Positions 6,949 through 15,280 of a DNA stretch of 34,055 bases are shown one piece after another. This stretch comes from JBQCHF01 sp051953655. Its GTDB lineage: Bacteria > Actinomycetota > Actinomycetes > Motilibacterales > Motilibacteraceae. The stretch lies in the NCBI GenBank assembly GCA_051953655.1, contig JBQCIO010000291.1:1-34055 (forward strand). The letters are read 5' to 3'. Every line of letters starts with the position of its first letter. Within the stretch, counting starts at the first letter, position 1. Under the pieces are notes generated by a model that had not been told where the DNA came from, did no database searches, and worked only from the letters and a program-made list of their open reading frames with translations. Made by a program: the position numbers and the translations under genes.

Positions 6949-8352
6949 ATGACGTCGCTGCCCTCGCTGCCCGAACCGCCCGAGCCGCTCGAACCGTTCG
7001 AGCCCGTCCCGCCGGCCGAGCCGACCGCACCCTGGTTGCACCTGGCCGAGTTCGTCCGGCCCGAGTCCCCTGCTCCCGCGACCGCCGGCGCCCTGGGACC
7101 GACCCGCGCGGCCGGCGACCTGCCCCCGCGCCGGCACCCGCGCCGAGAGGACCGCCGGCGCGGACGCCGCGGCCGGGAGCGCGGCAACCGCCCCGCCGAG
7201 AGCCGATCCCCGTCCCGGCCCCGGAGGGTCGTCGACCGGCCGCAGACGGTGGTCAAGCTGTCCGGCCCGGCGTCCCTGGTGGCCGCTGTGCCGCACCTGG
7301 TCGGCTTCGAGCCGGCCGAGAGCGTCGTGGTGGTGGCCCTGCGCGAGACCGACGAGGGCAAGACCCGGATCGTCCTCACCGAGCGGGTCGACCTGCCCCC
7401 GCTGCTGGCCGACGACCCCGACGAGGAGCTGCTGGACGAGGCCCAGCTCGACCCGGACGAGGCGGCCGAGCTCGGCGAGGAGGTGGCCGAGATGCTGGCC
7501 GCCCGGGCGGCGCAGGCCGGGGCCTGCGGGTCGGTGGTGATCATCTGGAGCGGTTCGGCCCGCGCCGGTGCGCCGCTGCCCTTCCGTCGGCTCGTCGAGC
7601 AGCTGGCCGACGCGCTCGCCGACGTCGACGCTCCGATGCTGGACGCCCTCGCTGTGGGGCCGGACGCCTGGTGGAGCTACGTCTGCCGGGACACCGGGTG
7701 CTGCCCGCCGGACGGCACCGCGCGGCCGGCCCTGGACTCCGGCCCGTTCGCCGCCGCGAGCGCGCTGGTCGGGCGGTCGATGCTGCCGGACCGGGCCGCG
7801 CTGGTGCGCAGCGTGGCCCGGTTCGAGGGCGAGGAGCTCGAGCGCCAGCGGGAGCTGCGCGACGCGCTCCGGGCTGAGCTCGCCGCCCGGGTCGAGGCGG
7901 TCCGCAGCGCCTCGTTCCTGCGCTGGCAGACGCTCGACCTCTGGGACGAGTGGGTCCGTGCGCTGCCCCAGCGGCGGGTGGTGCCCGATGAGGTCGTCGC
8001 CCGCCTCAGCATCGGCCTGGAGGACATCCTGACCCGCGACGCGGTGGTGTGCCGGGTGCTGACCGACGACCCGGAGGCCGCCGACGACGCCATCGCCCTG
8101 CTGCTGGCGGTCGTCCCGCGCGCCCTCCCGCCCGAGGACTCCGCCTGCACCACGCTGCTCGGCTGGTTCGCCTATGCCCAGGGCGACGGCGCGCTCGCCA
8201 ACGTCTGCCTGGACCGGGTCCACGAGTCCGACCCGACCTACTCGATGGCGCTGCTGCTGCGCGAGGGCATCGAGCGCGGCGCCGCACCGCACCTGCTGCG
8301 CGAGGCCGCCCGGGACAGCGCCCTGCTGGTCCACCAGCTGCTGGCGGGGTGA
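6949..8352 (+). CDS. DUF4192 domain protein with basic, proline-rich N-terminal extension
   Basis: A protein of 467 residues. The DUF4192 domain starts near residue 100 at VVKLSGPASLVAAVPHLVGF and runs to the C-terminus, with the usual WRWxxD-like region replaced by SFLRWQTLDLWDEWV and the late GWFAYAQGDGALAN. The family is widespread in actinobacteria and has no assigned function. The first 95 residues are unusual: a PEPPEPLEPFEP run, then an Arg-rich patch near 61-83, and are probably disordered. A CAGGCT hexamer 7 nt before ATG 6949 suggests leaderless transcription from this start and argues that the extension is translated. No membrane segment is seen. Confidence 0.82.
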   Translation: MTSLPSLPEPPEPLEPFEPVPPAEPTAPWLHLAEFVRPESPAPATAGALGPTRAAGDLPPRRHPRREDRRRGRRGRERGNRPAESRSPSRPRRVVDRPQTVVKLSGPASLVAAVPHLVGFEPAESVVVVALRETDEGKTRIVLTERVDLPPLLADDPDEELLDEAQLDPDEAAELGEEVAEMLAARAAQAGACGSVVIIWSGSARAGAPLPFRRLVEQLADALADVDAPMLDALAVGPDAWWSYVCRDTGCCPPDGTARPALDSGPFAAASALVGRSMLPDRAALVRSVARFEGEELERQRELRDALRAELAARVEAVRSASFLRWQTLDLWDEWVRALPQRRVVPDEVVARLSIGLEDILTRDAVVCRVLTDDPEAADDAIALLLAVVPRALPPEDSACTTLLGWFAYAQGDGALANVCLDRVHESDPTYSMALLLREGIERGAAPHLLREAARDSALLVHQLLAG

Positions 8353-8410
8353 CCGCCCGCGCGGCGGGGCGCCGGGTGCGGGCCACCGGGGCCCGTGCGA
8401 GGCTCGGCGG

Positions 8411-9319
8411 GTGCGCGGAGACGGTGACGGCTGGACCCGGTGCGGCCTCGGTCACGAGCACTGGGGCGTGCACGGGGCGGCCGGGCTGCTGGTCCGGGCG
8501 CCCGGGGCCGACCAGCGGTCGCACGTGCTGCTGCAGCACCGCGCGCAGTGGAGCGCCTCCGGAGGCACCTGGGGGGTGCCGGGCGGGGCGCGGGACTCGC
8601 ACGAGAGCGCCGAGCAGGCCGCGGTGCGCGAGGCCGGTGAGGAGACCTCGCTGGACTCCGACGCGCTGTCGGTGCGCGCCGAGCACGACGACGACCATGG
8701 CGGCTGGTCCTACGTCACCGTGGTCGCCGACGCCCCGTGCCCGCTGCCGACCGTGCTGCAGCGCGAGAGCATCGAGCTGCGCTGGGTGCCCGAGGACGAG
8801 GTGGAGCAGCTGCCGCTGCACCCGCACTTCGCCCTGTCCTGGCCCCGGCTGCGGGCCCGCCCGGTGCGCCTCGTCGTCGACGCCGCCAACGTGGTGGGGT
8901 CGCGCCCCGACGGCTGGTGGCGGGATCGGGCGGGTGCGGCGGAGCGGCTGCTGGCCCGGCTGAGCGGGCTGCCGGCGACGACCGTCGCCCTGCCCGAGGG
9001 CGGCTTCGGGTGGGTGGCCGACCTGGTCGTGGTGGTGGAAGGGGCGGCACGGCGCGCGGGGACGGCCGTGGCGGAGGCCGCCGGTGTGGGCGTCGTCCGG
9101 GCTCCGGCTTCCGGCGACGACGCGCTGGTGGACCTGGTGAGCGAGGACGCGGCGGCCGGGAGGGCTCTGGACACCGTCGTCGTCACCGCCGACCGCGGCC
9201 TGCGCGACCGGCTGCCGGCGCAGGTGCTGCCCACCGGGCCGCGCTGGCTGCTGGCCGAGCTCGACCGGCGCTCATCACGTGGGCCGCATCCGAAAGACGC
9301 CTATGAGGGCGGGAGCTAG
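8411..9319 (+). CDS. NUDIX hydrolase fused to a PIN/NYN-like domain
   Basis: A two-domain protein of 302 residues. The N-terminal half is a NUDIX domain. Its box starts at Gly59, with Glu65, then REAGEE at 73-78 and Leu81, so the metal-binding glutamates are kept while the usual late Gly is Ser80. NUDIX enzymes hydrolyse nucleoside diphosphate-linked substrates. From residue 152 a second domain opens with VRLVVDAANVVGS (Asp157, Asn160), followed by SGDDALVDLV (Asp236, Asp237) and VVVTADRGLRDRL (Asp261). This is the acidic layout of PIN/NYN-type nucleases. The substrate of neither half is known. Start GTG 8411 lies 58 bp after the DUF4192 gene, so they may share a transcript. Its TAG stop overlaps the convergent small gene's stop within CTAG. 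Confidence 0.83.
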   Translation: MRGDGDGWTRCGLGHEHWGVHGAAGLLVRAPGADQRSHVLLQHRAQWSASGGTWGVPGGARDSHESAEQAAVREAGEETSLDSDALSVRAEHDDDHGGWSYVTVVADAPCPLPTVLQRESIELRWVPEDEVEQLPLHPHFALSWPRLRARPVRLVVDAANVVGSRPDGWWRDRAGAAERLLARLSGLPATTVALPEGGFGWVADLVVVVEGAARRAGTAVAEAAGVGVVRAPASGDDALVDLVSEDAAAGRALDTVVVTADRGLRDRLPAQVLPTGPRWLLAELDRRSSRGPHPKDAYEGGS

Positions 9320-9633
9320 AGCCAGCTCAGAGCGTCCCTGATGGGGCGCACCAGCCCCCTCCGCACCAGGGGAGCGTCGCGGCGCCAACGCAGCTCCTCA
9401 TCCAGACTGACGCGTGAGACACCCATCTCGTGCAGTGAGGTCTCAGCTGCTTCCAGGTGGCCGTTGCTGATGAGCACGCCGATGCGGAAGACGTTGATGC
9501 CGAGCTCGTGCGCCGCGTCGCGTTGTGACACCCAGTGGGGCGGGTCCAGCGTGACTGCGCAGCCTTTCGGATAGCGGCGAGCCACGTGCTCCTCCGGGAC
9601 GGTCCAGGGGGTGTTCGGCGAGGGTTCCTGCAT
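9316..9633 (-). CDS. Small putative DNA-binding (helix-turn-helix-like) protein
   Basis: A 105-residue protein if ATG 9633 is used. GTG 9690, 16 bp after the protease stop, would add 19 residues of poor coding quality. The stretch WVSQRDAAHELGINVFRIGV, followed by ISNGHLEAAE and then GVSRVSLDEELRWR, looks like an excisionase/MerR-type helix-turn-helix with a small wing, as seen in short actinobacterial DNA-binding proteins. This is a motif impression, not a confirmed family. The gene follows the secreted protease on the same strand. Its GC content seems lower than that of its neighbours, which could mean later acquisition. Confidence 0.6.
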   Translation of the reverse strand: MQEPSPNTPWTVPEEHVARRYPKGCAVTLDPPHWVSQRDAAHELGINVFRIGVLISNGHLEAAETSLHEMGVSRVSLDEELRWRRDAPLVRRGLVRPIRDALSWL

Positions 9634-9705
9634 GGTGTCGAACCGCCGGCTTGTCGGCCTTGCGTCCGGTGGACGCGGACTGGACGCCACAGCCTGCTGG
9701 CGGAC

Positions 9706-10572
9706 TCACGGGCCGCTGACGCACCGGCCCAGGCCGAGCTGCTCGAGCCCGCGCAGGTCGCCGTCGCGGTAGGCGGGCAGCGGTGCGACGTTGGCCGGGT
9801 ACATGACCTGGTAGGGGTCGTCCACGTGGTCCAGGCCCACCAGGTGGCCCAGCTCGTGCAGCACCACCGCCTCCACCCAGGCCTCGCCACCGGTGCGGGC
9901 GCGCAGGTCCAGGGCGGTGCCGGCGAAGGCGGCCGACCCGGTGACGAAGTGGACGTCCTTCTCCGAGGTGCCGTAGGAGGCCGGCCCGGCCAGCCCCAGG
10001 GCGTCGGGGTGCTGGCCCGCGTCCACCCCACCGGCCCGCCAGACGACCAGCACCGGTGCCCAGCGGTCGCCGTAGCGGGCCGGCTGGTAGGCCGCACGGT
10101 CCGGCGTGACCGGCTCGTCGGTGCGCCCGTCGTCGACGAAGCGCAGCCCGGTCGCGGCCGTCAGCTGCGCCAGCGCCTTGGGCAGCACCTTCGCCAGCTC
10201 GCCGGAGCCGGTCTCGTCCCGCCACACGTAGTGCACCGGCCGGCACGGGTCGAAGGTGACCGGGCTGCCGTCCGGATGGGTCTGCAGCGGCCGCCAGCCG
10301 CCGGAGCCCAGCGGTGCCGGGGCCGGCCGGCCCAGAGGTGCGGCGGACTCGTCCGGCACCCGGTGCGGCACCCCGGCGGGGGACACGGCGCTCGCGGCGG
10401 CCGCGCCGAGGTCGTGGGCGAGCCGGGGCAGGGCGAGCGCCCCGCCCGCCACCGCCACCACGCCGGCCACCAGGACGGCCAGCACCGCGGCCCGCCGGGA
10501 CGGCCGGGCCGCGACGGGAGCCGGTCGGGTCGGCAGGGGCGGGGGTGCGGCGCCGCCGGGCAGGATCGTCAT
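9706..10572 (-). CDS. Secreted or anchored metzincin-type zinc metalloprotease
   Basis: A 288-residue protein with a Pro-rich, Arg-containing N-terminus and one hydrophobic segment near residues 28-48, which serves as signal peptide or anchor. The catalytic site is HELGHLVGLDH (239-249), the HExxHxxGxxH zinc motif with three His ligands and Glu240 as base. A downstream VMYP gives the Met-turn (Met257). These mark the metzincin clan, closest in style to matrixin (M10)-like proteins. Cys110 and Cys284 could form a disulfide, consistent with export. GAGG lies upstream of ATG 10572. Substrates are unknown. The gene is 98 bp downstream of the RecQ-like gene on the same strand, with no functional link apparent. 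Confidence 0.85.
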   Translation of the reverse strand: MTILPGGAAPPPLPTRPAPVAARPSRRAAVLAVLVAGVVAVAGGALALPRLAHDLGAAAASAVSPAGVPHRVPDESAAPLGRPAPAPLGSGGWRPLQTHPDGSPVTFDPCRPVHYVWRDETGSGELAKVLPKALAQLTAATGLRFVDDGRTDEPVTPDRAAYQPARYGDRWAPVLVVWRAGGVDAGQHPDALGLAGPASYGTSEKDVHFVTGSAAFAGTALDLRARTGGEAWVEAVVLHELGHLVGLDHVDDPYQVMYPANVAPLPAYRDGDLRGLEQLGLGRCVSGP

Positions 10573-10670
10573 CCCGGACTACCTCGGCCCGTGCCGGTCC
10601 TGACCCAAGCCCGGAACCGGATGATCCGTCCGGTCGACCTCCCCGTCGCCGTGCCCGGGACGTGCCCGGC

Positions 10671-12863
10671 TCAAGCCTCCTGGGCGAGCACCAGCGGGAG
10701 CACCGCGGGCGCGCCGGCCCGGCGCAGCGCCCGGGCGGCGAGCGTGGCCGTCCAGCCGGTCACCCACAGGTCGTCCACGAGCAGGACCGGGCCACCGAGG
10801 CCCGGCAGCGCGGCGGAGAGGTCGTGCGGGACCTCGAGGGCCGCGTGCAGCGCGCGGACGCGCTGGGCGCTGTTGGTCCGCGCCGCCGCGCTCTCCGGCC
10901 TCCCGGTGTGCTCGAGCCGGCCGAGCAGCGGCAGCCGCCCGATCGCGGCGATGCGCTCGGCCAGCGAGGCGACCAGCCGCGGGCGGGTGCGTGAGGGCAC
11001 GGCGACCACCCCGGCCGGCCGCCGCTCCCAGTCCCAAGCGCGCAGCACCTCGACCACCGCAGCGACGACGTCGTCGGGCACCTCGCCGTCGGCCGGCGAT
11101 GCGGCGCCGGCGAGCACGGCGTCGGGCCCGGGTCCCAGCACCTCCCGCAGCCGCGGCCCCCACCCGATGTCGGAGAGCCGTCCGACCGCCCGCCCCGGCT
11201 CGGCAGCCTCCGCCGCGGGGATCCGCCCGGACAGCGGCACCCCGATCGCTGCCAGCCCGGTGGGCCACATCGCCCGCGGGGCGAGCTCCACTCCGGGACG
11301 CCTGGTCTCCGCGCGCGCCTCCTGGGCGGCCGCGTCGCTGACGGCAGTGGGCACGAACGGCCCGGCGCACTCGTCGCAGCGCCCGCACGGGGCGACGTCG
11401 ACGTCGTCGAGCTGGGAGCGCAGGAACGCCATCCGGCAGCGGCCGCCGCCCACGTAGTCGCGCATCGCCTGGCGCTCCCGGGCCCGCGCCTCGCTCACCC
11501 GGGCGTAGCGCTCGGCGTCGTAGGTCCACTCGGTGCCCGTGGCCTCCCACCCGCCGCGGACGCGCCGGACGGCGCCGTCGACGTCGAGCACCTTGAGCAG
11601 CTGCTCCATCCGGGTCCGGTTGAGCTCGACCAGCGGCTCGAGCGCCGCGGTGGAGAGCGGCTTGTCCGCCTGCGCCAGCACCTCGAGGGCACGGCGCACG
11701 ACCGGCTCGGGCGGGAAGGCGACGCTGTCGAACCAGCGCCAGACGTCCTCGTCCTCCGGTCCGGGCAGCAGCAGCACGTCGGCCCGCTCCACGGCGCGGC
11801 CGGCGCGGCCGACCTGCTGGTAGTAGGCCACCGGCGACTGCGGCGCGCCGACGTGCACCACGAAACCGAGGTCCGGCTTGTCGAATCCCATCCCGAGGGC
11901 GGAGGTGGCCACCAGCGCCTTGACCCGGTTCTCCAGCAGGTCCTGCTCGGCGGCCGCGCGGTCGGCGGCCTCAGTGCGCCCGGAGTAGGAGGCCACGGTG
12001 TAGCCGTGGGCGCGCAGATGGGCGGCGACGTCGTCGGCCTGGGCCACCGTGAGGCAGTAGACGATCCCGGAGCCGGGCAGGTCGCGCAGGTGCTCGGTGA
12101 GCCACGCCAGACGGTGCGCGGAGGTGGGCAGGCGGAGCACGCCGAGCCGGAGCGAGGGGCGGTCCAGCGAGCCGCGCAGGACCAGCGGGGGAGTGCCGTC
12201 AACGCTGGAGCCGAGCTGCTCGGCGACGTCGCGGGTGACCCGCTCGTTGGCGGTGGCCGTGGTGGCCAGCACCGGCACGTCCGGGCGCAGGTCGGCCAGG
12301 ACGTCGCGCAGGCGGCGGTAGTCGGGCCGGAAGTCGTGGCCCCAGTCGCTGATGCAGTGCGCCTCGTCCACCACGACGAGTCCCGCGCGGGCGGCCAGCG
12401 CGGGCAGCACCTCCTCGCGGAAGCCGACCGCGTTGAGCCGCTCGGGGCTCACCAGCAGCACGTCGACGTCGCCGGCGCGCACCTCGTCCTCGATGCCCGA
12501 CCACTCCTCCAGGTTGGCCGAGTTGATGGTGCGCGCCCGGATGCCGGCCCGCCCGGCCGCCTCCACCTGGTTGCGCATGAGGGCGAGCAGCGGGGACACG
12601 ATCAGCGTGGGCCCGGCGCCGGCCTCCCGCAGCAGCGCGGTGGCCACGAAGTAGACCGCGGACTTGCCCCAGCCGGTGCGCTGCACCACCAGCGCGCGGC
12701 GCCGGTCGGCCACCAGCGCCTCGATCGCGGTCCACTGGTCCTCGCGCAGCCGCGCCCCCTCGCCGGCCAGGGCCCGCAGCACCGCCTCGGCGCGCTCGCG
12801 CAGCGCCGCGCGATCCGCGGCGGGCAGGGCGTGCGGGCCGGTCAGGTCGGTGGGAGCAGCCAT
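10671..12863 (-). CDS. RecQ-family ATP-dependent DNA helicase with C-terminal PRTase-like motif
   Basis: A 730-residue superfamily 2 DNA helicase. Motif I is TGWGKS (63-68) and motif II is DEAH (166-169), followed by CISDWGHDFRPDYRRL, which is typical of RecQ. Motif III-like ATTATA, motif V GMGFDKPD and motif VI QQVGRAGR follow. A four-Cys zinc site (GGRCRM to CGRCDEC) is the RecQ-Ct zinc module. Past a winged-helix-like region the last 40 residues contain VLLVDDLWVTGWT (693-705), the PRPP-binding signature of phosphoribosyltransferases, preceded by NSAQRVRALH. No HRDC domain is visible. The family unwinds DNA in recombination and repair; the role of the PRTase-like end is unknown. ATG 12863 lies 7 nt after TAGGGT, consistent with leaderless initiation. 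Confidence 0.9.
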   Translation of the reverse strand: MAAPTDLTGPHALPAADRAALRERAEAVLRALAGEGARLREDQWTAIEALVADRRRALVVQRTGWGKSAVYFVATALLREAGAGPTLIVSPLLALMRNQVEAAGRAGIRARTINSANLEEWSGIEDEVRAGDVDVLLVSPERLNAVGFREEVLPALAARAGLVVVDEAHCISDWGHDFRPDYRRLRDVLADLRPDVPVLATTATANERVTRDVAEQLGSSVDGTPPLVLRGSLDRPSLRLGVLRLPTSAHRLAWLTEHLRDLPGSGIVYCLTVAQADDVAAHLRAHGYTVASYSGRTEAADRAAAEQDLLENRVKALVATSALGMGFDKPDLGFVVHVGAPQSPVAYYQQVGRAGRAVERADVLLLPGPEDEDVWRWFDSVAFPPEPVVRRALEVLAQADKPLSTAALEPLVELNRTRMEQLLKVLDVDGAVRRVRGGWEATGTEWTYDAERYARVSEARARERQAMRDYVGGGRCRMAFLRSQLDDVDVAPCGRCDECAGPFVPTAVSDAAAQEARAETRRPGVELAPRAMWPTGLAAIGVPLSGRIPAAEAAEPGRAVGRLSDIGWGPRLREVLGPGPDAVLAGAASPADGEVPDDVVAAVVEVLRAWDWERRPAGVVAVPSRTRPRLVASLAERIAAIGRLPLLGRLEHTGRPESAAARTNSAQRVRALHAALEVPHDLSAALPGLGGPVLLVDDLWVTGWTATLAARALRRAGAPAVLPLVLAQEA

Positions 12864-12870
12864 GCCGGCC

Positions 12871-12876
12871 ACCCTA
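12871..12876 (-). promoter_or_regulatory. -10 element of a leaderless promoter (RecQ-like gene)
   Basis: TAGGGT on the minus strand ends 7 nt before the helicase ATG at 12863, the spacing expected for transcription starting at the start codon. Confidence 0.5.
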
Positions 12877-13078
12877 GGAGCAGGCGACGACAGCGTGCTC
12901 CGGCCGCCCGCGCAGCTGTGGACGGTGCCCGGCCCGGCTCTCGGCTGTAGACGCGCGGCCCCGCCTGCTGCAGCTGGGGCCGGCGGCGGCCGGTGGACGG
13001 CGCTGGCTGCGGGCTCGTCCCCCGCCACCCAGCCAGGAGCTGTCTCGGGGGATGGCGGACGAGACGAGGCCCAGTGCG
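12877..13078. other. Non-coding stretch between the RecQ-like gene and a small plus-strand ORF
   Basis: About 200 bp without a convincing gene. It should hold the upstream promoter elements of the leftward helicase gene and of the rightward small ORF at 13092. Open frames on both strands here are Arg/Pro-rich and lack family resemblance. I see no strong repeat or terminator. Confidence 0.4.
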
Positions 13079-13084
13079 TACAGT
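13079..13084 (+). promoter_or_regulatory. -10 element of a leaderless promoter (small ORF)
   Basis: TACAGT ends 7 nt before GTG 13092, the same spacing as at six other starts in the window. It is the main reason for listing the small ORF. Confidence 0.4.
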
Positions 13085-13091
13085 CCTCCGC

Positions 13092-13331
13092 GTGCGCGAG
13101 GAACCCGAGCCGGAGCGCACCGCGCGACGCCCGGGAACCGTGGTCATGGTCCTCGGACCGATCTCTGCCGGCTCCGCCTCCGGCGTGACGCACAGCCTCC
13201 CGCGTGCAGTCCTCGTCGGCCTGGTGAGCGCCGGTGCGGTCTGGCTGGTGGAGTCGCGCCGCGGGCGCCGGGTGGGTGACGTCCGACGTCGTCAGACACC
13301 GCTCAGGTGCGCAGGTGGCTGGCCCCGTTGA
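13092..13331 (+). CDS. Possible small membrane protein (79 aa)
   Basis: I do not recognise it. The frame has a charged start (EEPEPERTARRPG), a hydrophobic segment TVVMVLGPISAGSA, then PRAVLVGLVSAGAVWLVE, which could be a second membrane helix, and a basic tail. The support is the leaderless-type -10 TACAGT 7 nt upstream and the membrane-like profile. Against it, the last 29 bases overlap the end of the convergent SDR gene, and no homolog can be checked. An internal ATG at 13146 would give a 61-residue form. It may equally be chance coding in GC-rich DNA. Confidence 0.35.
   Translation: MREEPEPERTARRPGTVVMVLGPISAGSASGVTHSLPRAVLVGLVSAGAVWLVESRRGRRVGDVRRRQTPLRCAGGWPR
13281..13297 (-). terminator. 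Candidate stem-loop after the SDR gene
   Basis: GTCCGACG and CGTCAGAC are nearly perfect inverted arms that begin 5 bp beyond the SDR stop codon on the minus strand. There is no T-run. It could terminate the leftward SDR/reductase message. Confidence 0.3.
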
Positions 13332-14058
13332 GGTCGAGGACGGTGCCGCTGGCCCACTCGGCCTCGGGCGAGGCGAGGTAGAGCACGGCGGCCGCCACCT
13401 CCTCCGGCCGGGCCACCCGGCCGAACGGGCTCTCGCCGCGGATCCGCTGGCCGTCGGGGCCGTCGAGCACGTGCGCGGCCATGTCGGTGGCCACGTAGCC
13501 CGGGGCCACGCTGCTGACGGCGATGCCGTGCGGGGCCAGGGCGCGAGCCAGGGACTGGCCGAGCGCGTTGAGCCCGGCCTTGCTCGCGCCGTAGGCCGGG
13601 TAGCGGGGCTCGCCGCGGAACGCGCCCCGGGAGGAGACGTTGACGATCCGTCCCGCCGTACCGGCGGCGATCATGTGCCGGGCCACGCAGAAGGTGACGT
13701 TGGCGGTGCCGACGAGGTCGACGTCGACGGTCCGCCGCCACGCGTCCTGCCACTGCTCGTAGGAGACGTCGGCGATCCGGTGCTCGACATAGACGGCGGC
13801 GTTGTTGACCAGCACGTCCAGGCCGCCGAGGCCGGTCGCGGCGTCGTCGACGAACGACCGCACCTGCTCGGCGTCGGCCAGGTCGCCGCGCACGAGCACG
13901 TGCCCTTCGCCGGGCAGCGCCGCGAGCACCTCGCGCGCCTGCTGCTCCGACGAGCCGTAGTGGATGGCCACGCGGTCGCCCGCCTCGGCGAAGGCGCGGG
14001 CGCAGGCCGCTCCGATGCCCCGGGACGCGCCCGTCACCAGCACGCAGCGACCGCTCAC
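13303..14058 (-). CDS. Short-chain dehydrogenase/reductase (SDR)
   Basis: A classical SDR of 251 residues, NAD(P)H-dependent and cytosolic. The nucleotide-binding motif is TGASRGIG (9-16), the NNAA motif is at 85-88, the catalytic Ser is in NVSSRGAF (142-143), and Tyr156 and Lys160 form YxxxK. The C-terminal LDLNGASHLRT follows the usual GxxLxLNGA pattern of 3-oxoacyl-reductase-like SDRs. The substrate is unknown. The GTG start at 14058 overlaps the stop of the preceding reductase gene by 4 bp (GTGA), so the two are probably co-translated and may act on the same acyl or keto compound. Confidence 0.92.
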   Translation of the reverse strand: MSGRCVLVTGASRGIGAACARAFAEAGDRVAIHYGSSEQQAREVLAALPGEGHVLVRGDLADAEQVRSFVDDAATGLGGLDVLVNNAAVYVEHRIADVSYEQWQDAWRRTVDVDLVGTANVTFCVARHMIAAGTAGRIVNVSSRGAFRGEPRYPAYGASKAGLNALGQSLARALAPHGIAVSSVAPGYVATDMAAHVLDGPDGQRIRGESPFGRVARPEEVAAAVLYLASPEAEWASGTVLDLNGASHLRT

Positions 14059-15188
14059 AGCCCCTCCGTCCGCGCCAGGCCCAGCTCCCGGCAGCCCTGT
14101 TCCAGACCGTCCAGCCCGAACGCCTCCACCGGCCCCAGCGAGCCGGTCCCCTGCACGTGTCCCTCGTGCGCCTGCTGGGCGGCCCAGGCGAGCAGCTCGG
14201 CGGTGAGGTCGTAGGGGCTCGGTCCGGTGACGACGGCGCGGGCCTGCACGTCGCCGGCCGCGCCGCACGCCTCGGCCACCACCAGCGTCCCGGCGCCGGC
14301 GCGGGACAGCTCGTCCGGGCCGCCGCCGCGCCGCACCAGCGGGGCGGTGGCGAGGCCCATCCCCGAGCGGACCGCCGAGCCGAGCCCCGGGACGCGGCCG
14401 GCCAGCGACAGCCCCAGCGAGCCGGCCTGCGCCAGGCGGGAGACGCGGTCGGTCCAGCCGAGGTAGACCCCGACGTCGCGCAGCTGCGGGAAGGAGCGGG
14501 GGAGGGCGTGGTGCTCGGAGCCGCCGATGCTCACGCCCGAGCGGCTCCGGCCGCCCACCTCGAAGGAGCGCACGTGCGCGGCGGGGCGCTCGGTCACGAG
14601 CCGGCCGTCGCGCCGGACCGGTGCCGGCTCGGTGAGGACCCCGACCGCGGAGGCCAGGGTGCCGGTGGAGAAGCGGCCCCGCCCGGTGACGAAGTAGCCG
14701 ATGTCGACCGCGGTGGCCGCCGCGCCGGCGTCGCGGAGGGCGAGGCCGGCCGCGAGGTGCCCGGGCACGTAGTCGTAGCCGAACGCGGGGAGCAGCCGAG
14801 CCCCGGTCCGGCGTGCCTCCACGTCGTGCTCGGCGAACACCTCGGCCACGAACGGCGGCTCGCCGGTGGAGTCGACGTAGGTCGCGCCGGCCGCGATCGC
14901 GGCCGCGAGGGCGGGCCGGCCGAGGGTCAGGAACGGGCCGACCGTGGTGACCAGGACGTCGTCCGGCTCGAGCAGCGGGGCGAGCTGCCACGGCCGGGAG
15001 ACGTCCAGCTCGACGGTCTCGGGCACGAGGCCCGGCCCGGCGTTGGCGGCCGCGAGCTCGGCGGCCACCGCCTGCAGCCGTCCCGCGGACCGGCCGGCCA
15101 GCACCGGCACCACGCCACGGCGGACCAGCGCCTGGGCGGTGAGCCGCCCGGTGTAGCCCGTCGCCCCGAACAGCACCACCCGTCCCAT
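14055..15188 (-). CDS. Saccharopine dehydrogenase-like NAD(P)-binding protein
   Basis: A 377-residue protein with an N-terminal Rossmann fold that opens GRVVLFGATGYTGRL (GATGYTG at 8-14). FGYDYVPGHLAAGLAL in the middle and GTLASAV further on match the saccharopine-dehydrogenase-like family, which in mycobacteria includes the trans-acting enoyl reductase Rv2953. True lysine biosynthesis is unlikely, because no lysine gene is nearby and the family is broad. ATG 15188 is preferred over the upstream TTG because TAGCGT sits 7 nt upstream, the leaderless promoter spacing. The downstream SDR gene overlaps by 4 bp. A paired reductase role in lipid or ketone metabolism is inference. Confidence 0.86.
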   Translation of the reverse strand: MGRVVLFGATGYTGRLTAQALVRRGVVPVLAGRSAGRLQAVAAELAAANAGPGLVPETVELDVSRPWQLAPLLEPDDVLVTTVGPFLTLGRPALAAAIAAGATYVDSTGEPPFVAEVFAEHDVEARRTGARLLPAFGYDYVPGHLAAGLALRDAGAAATAVDIGYFVTGRGRFSTGTLASAVGVLTEPAPVRRDGRLVTERPAAHVRSFEVGGRSRSGVSIGGSEHHALPRSFPQLRDVGVYLGWTDRVSRLAQAGSLGLSLAGRVPGLGSAVRSGMGLATAPLVRRGGGPDELSRAGAGTLVVAEACGAAGDVQARAVVTGPSPYDLTAELLAWAAQQAHEGHVQGTGSLGPVEAFGLDGLEQGCRELGLARTEGL

Positions 15189-15195
15189 GCCCGGC

Positions 15196-15201
15196 ACGCT
15201 A
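15196..15201 (-). promoter_or_regulatory. -10 element of a leaderless promoter (saccharopine dehydrogenase-like gene)
   Basis: TAGCGT on the minus strand ends 7 nt before ATG 15188. It favours ATG 15188 over the TTG at 15206. Confidence 0.55.
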
Positions 15202-15280
15202 TCCAAAGCCGTGCCGGCCTCCTTCGCGTGGGCTGGAGCGGAGCTCTCGCCGGTCTGCGGGTGGGGGTGGGGCGAGCCGG

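Noticed and set aside
9316..10572. Toxin-antitoxin pair formed by the small DNA-binding-like protein and its neighbour
   Set aside because: The upstream gene is a secreted metalloprotease with a normal signal region, not a toxin-sized partner, so there is no pair of the expected kind.
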